DNA of 64,000 nucleotides from Rhizomys pruinosus (taxonomy: Eukaryota > Chordata > Mammalia > Rodentia > Spalacidae), in assembly GCA_009823505.1 (NCBI GenBank), contig VZQC01005766.1, positions 1,896,154 through 1,960,153 on the forward strand, read 5' to 3'. Below the pieces are notes generated by a model. The model did no database searches. It saw only the letters and a list, made by a program, of their open reading frames with translations, and was not told the origin of the DNA. The first letter of the stretch is position 1; the number at the start of each line of letters is the position of its first letter. Made by a program: the position numbers and the translations under genes. Positions 63,802 to 64,000 of the stretch are shown here, piece after piece.

Positions 63802-64000
63802 AAAACCAGACTTGCCTTTCACCATATATTCAATCTCTCCACGAGGATAAGAACTATGAGAAGAGAGGAGGCAGGCACATTTCTGTGACTTCAGACCAGA
63901 CCAAGGTCCCTTCTTGAAGTTCAGAGGAACCCTTGAAGTTGACCACCATAGCCAGGCATATTTTCCAAGGAGAGCCTTGGGGCTGGTTACTAATAAGCAG
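63802..64000. other. Unique sequence, no gene seen
   Basis: Nothing recognised up to the window end. Confidence 0.55.

Overview
This window looks like non-coding nuclear DNA from a myomorph rodent. It carries dozens of 7SL-derived B1 and tRNA-derived B2 SINEs, together with B3, B4 and ID-type SINEs, old MIR and L1 fragments, MaLR-like solo LTRs and long (AC)n tracts. That combination is diagnostic of the mouse/rat/hamster/mole-rat/jerboa group. The youngest B1 copies have a 3' half that differs from the mouse and hamster consensus as I remember it, so a lineage outside Mus, Rattus and the hamsters is possible, but the species cannot be settled by eye. No complete protein-coding gene is recognised. 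Almost all open frames are translations of SINEs, microsatellites or the 41-bp satellite, or are short chance frames. One possible exon (9526-9687) and one processed retrocopy fragment (49648-49813) are the only coding-like items.

Layout. 1-22 kb is mostly single-copy sequence with few SINEs, five of the six longest AC/GT microsatellites (the sixth is at 23.7 kb), a four-copy 49-bp tandem repeat rich in E-boxes (6948-7143), and several AT-rich blocks with homeodomain-type TAATTA cores that resemble conserved non-coding elements. 22-27.7 kb is a dense, nested SINE zone. 27.7-35 kb is mostly unique but holds the most striking object of the window, a 41-bp minisatellite of exactly 37 units without any indel (30317-31833). 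35-52 kb is repeat-dominated: three solo LTRs with 5-bp target duplications, and an L1 that keeps its 5' UTR but lacks its 3' half (39150-42030). That L1 is interrupted by SINEs and by a single N lying between two opposed B1s. The zone also holds two SINE chimeras of opposite composition (B1 head with B2 tail; B2 head with B1 tail). 52-62 kb returns to mostly unique sequence with further candidate conserved blocks, and 62-64 kb is again SINE-rich.

There is no operon-like logic here. The window is best read as intergenic or intronic DNA whose history is L1-driven retrotransposition: SINEs with clear target-site duplications, a 3' mRNA fragment, and two tail-only micro-insertions, on a background that may contain cis-regulatory elements. 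The satellite array, the SINE chimeras, the micro-insertions and the N-associated junction merit a second look. I found no convincing new gene system.
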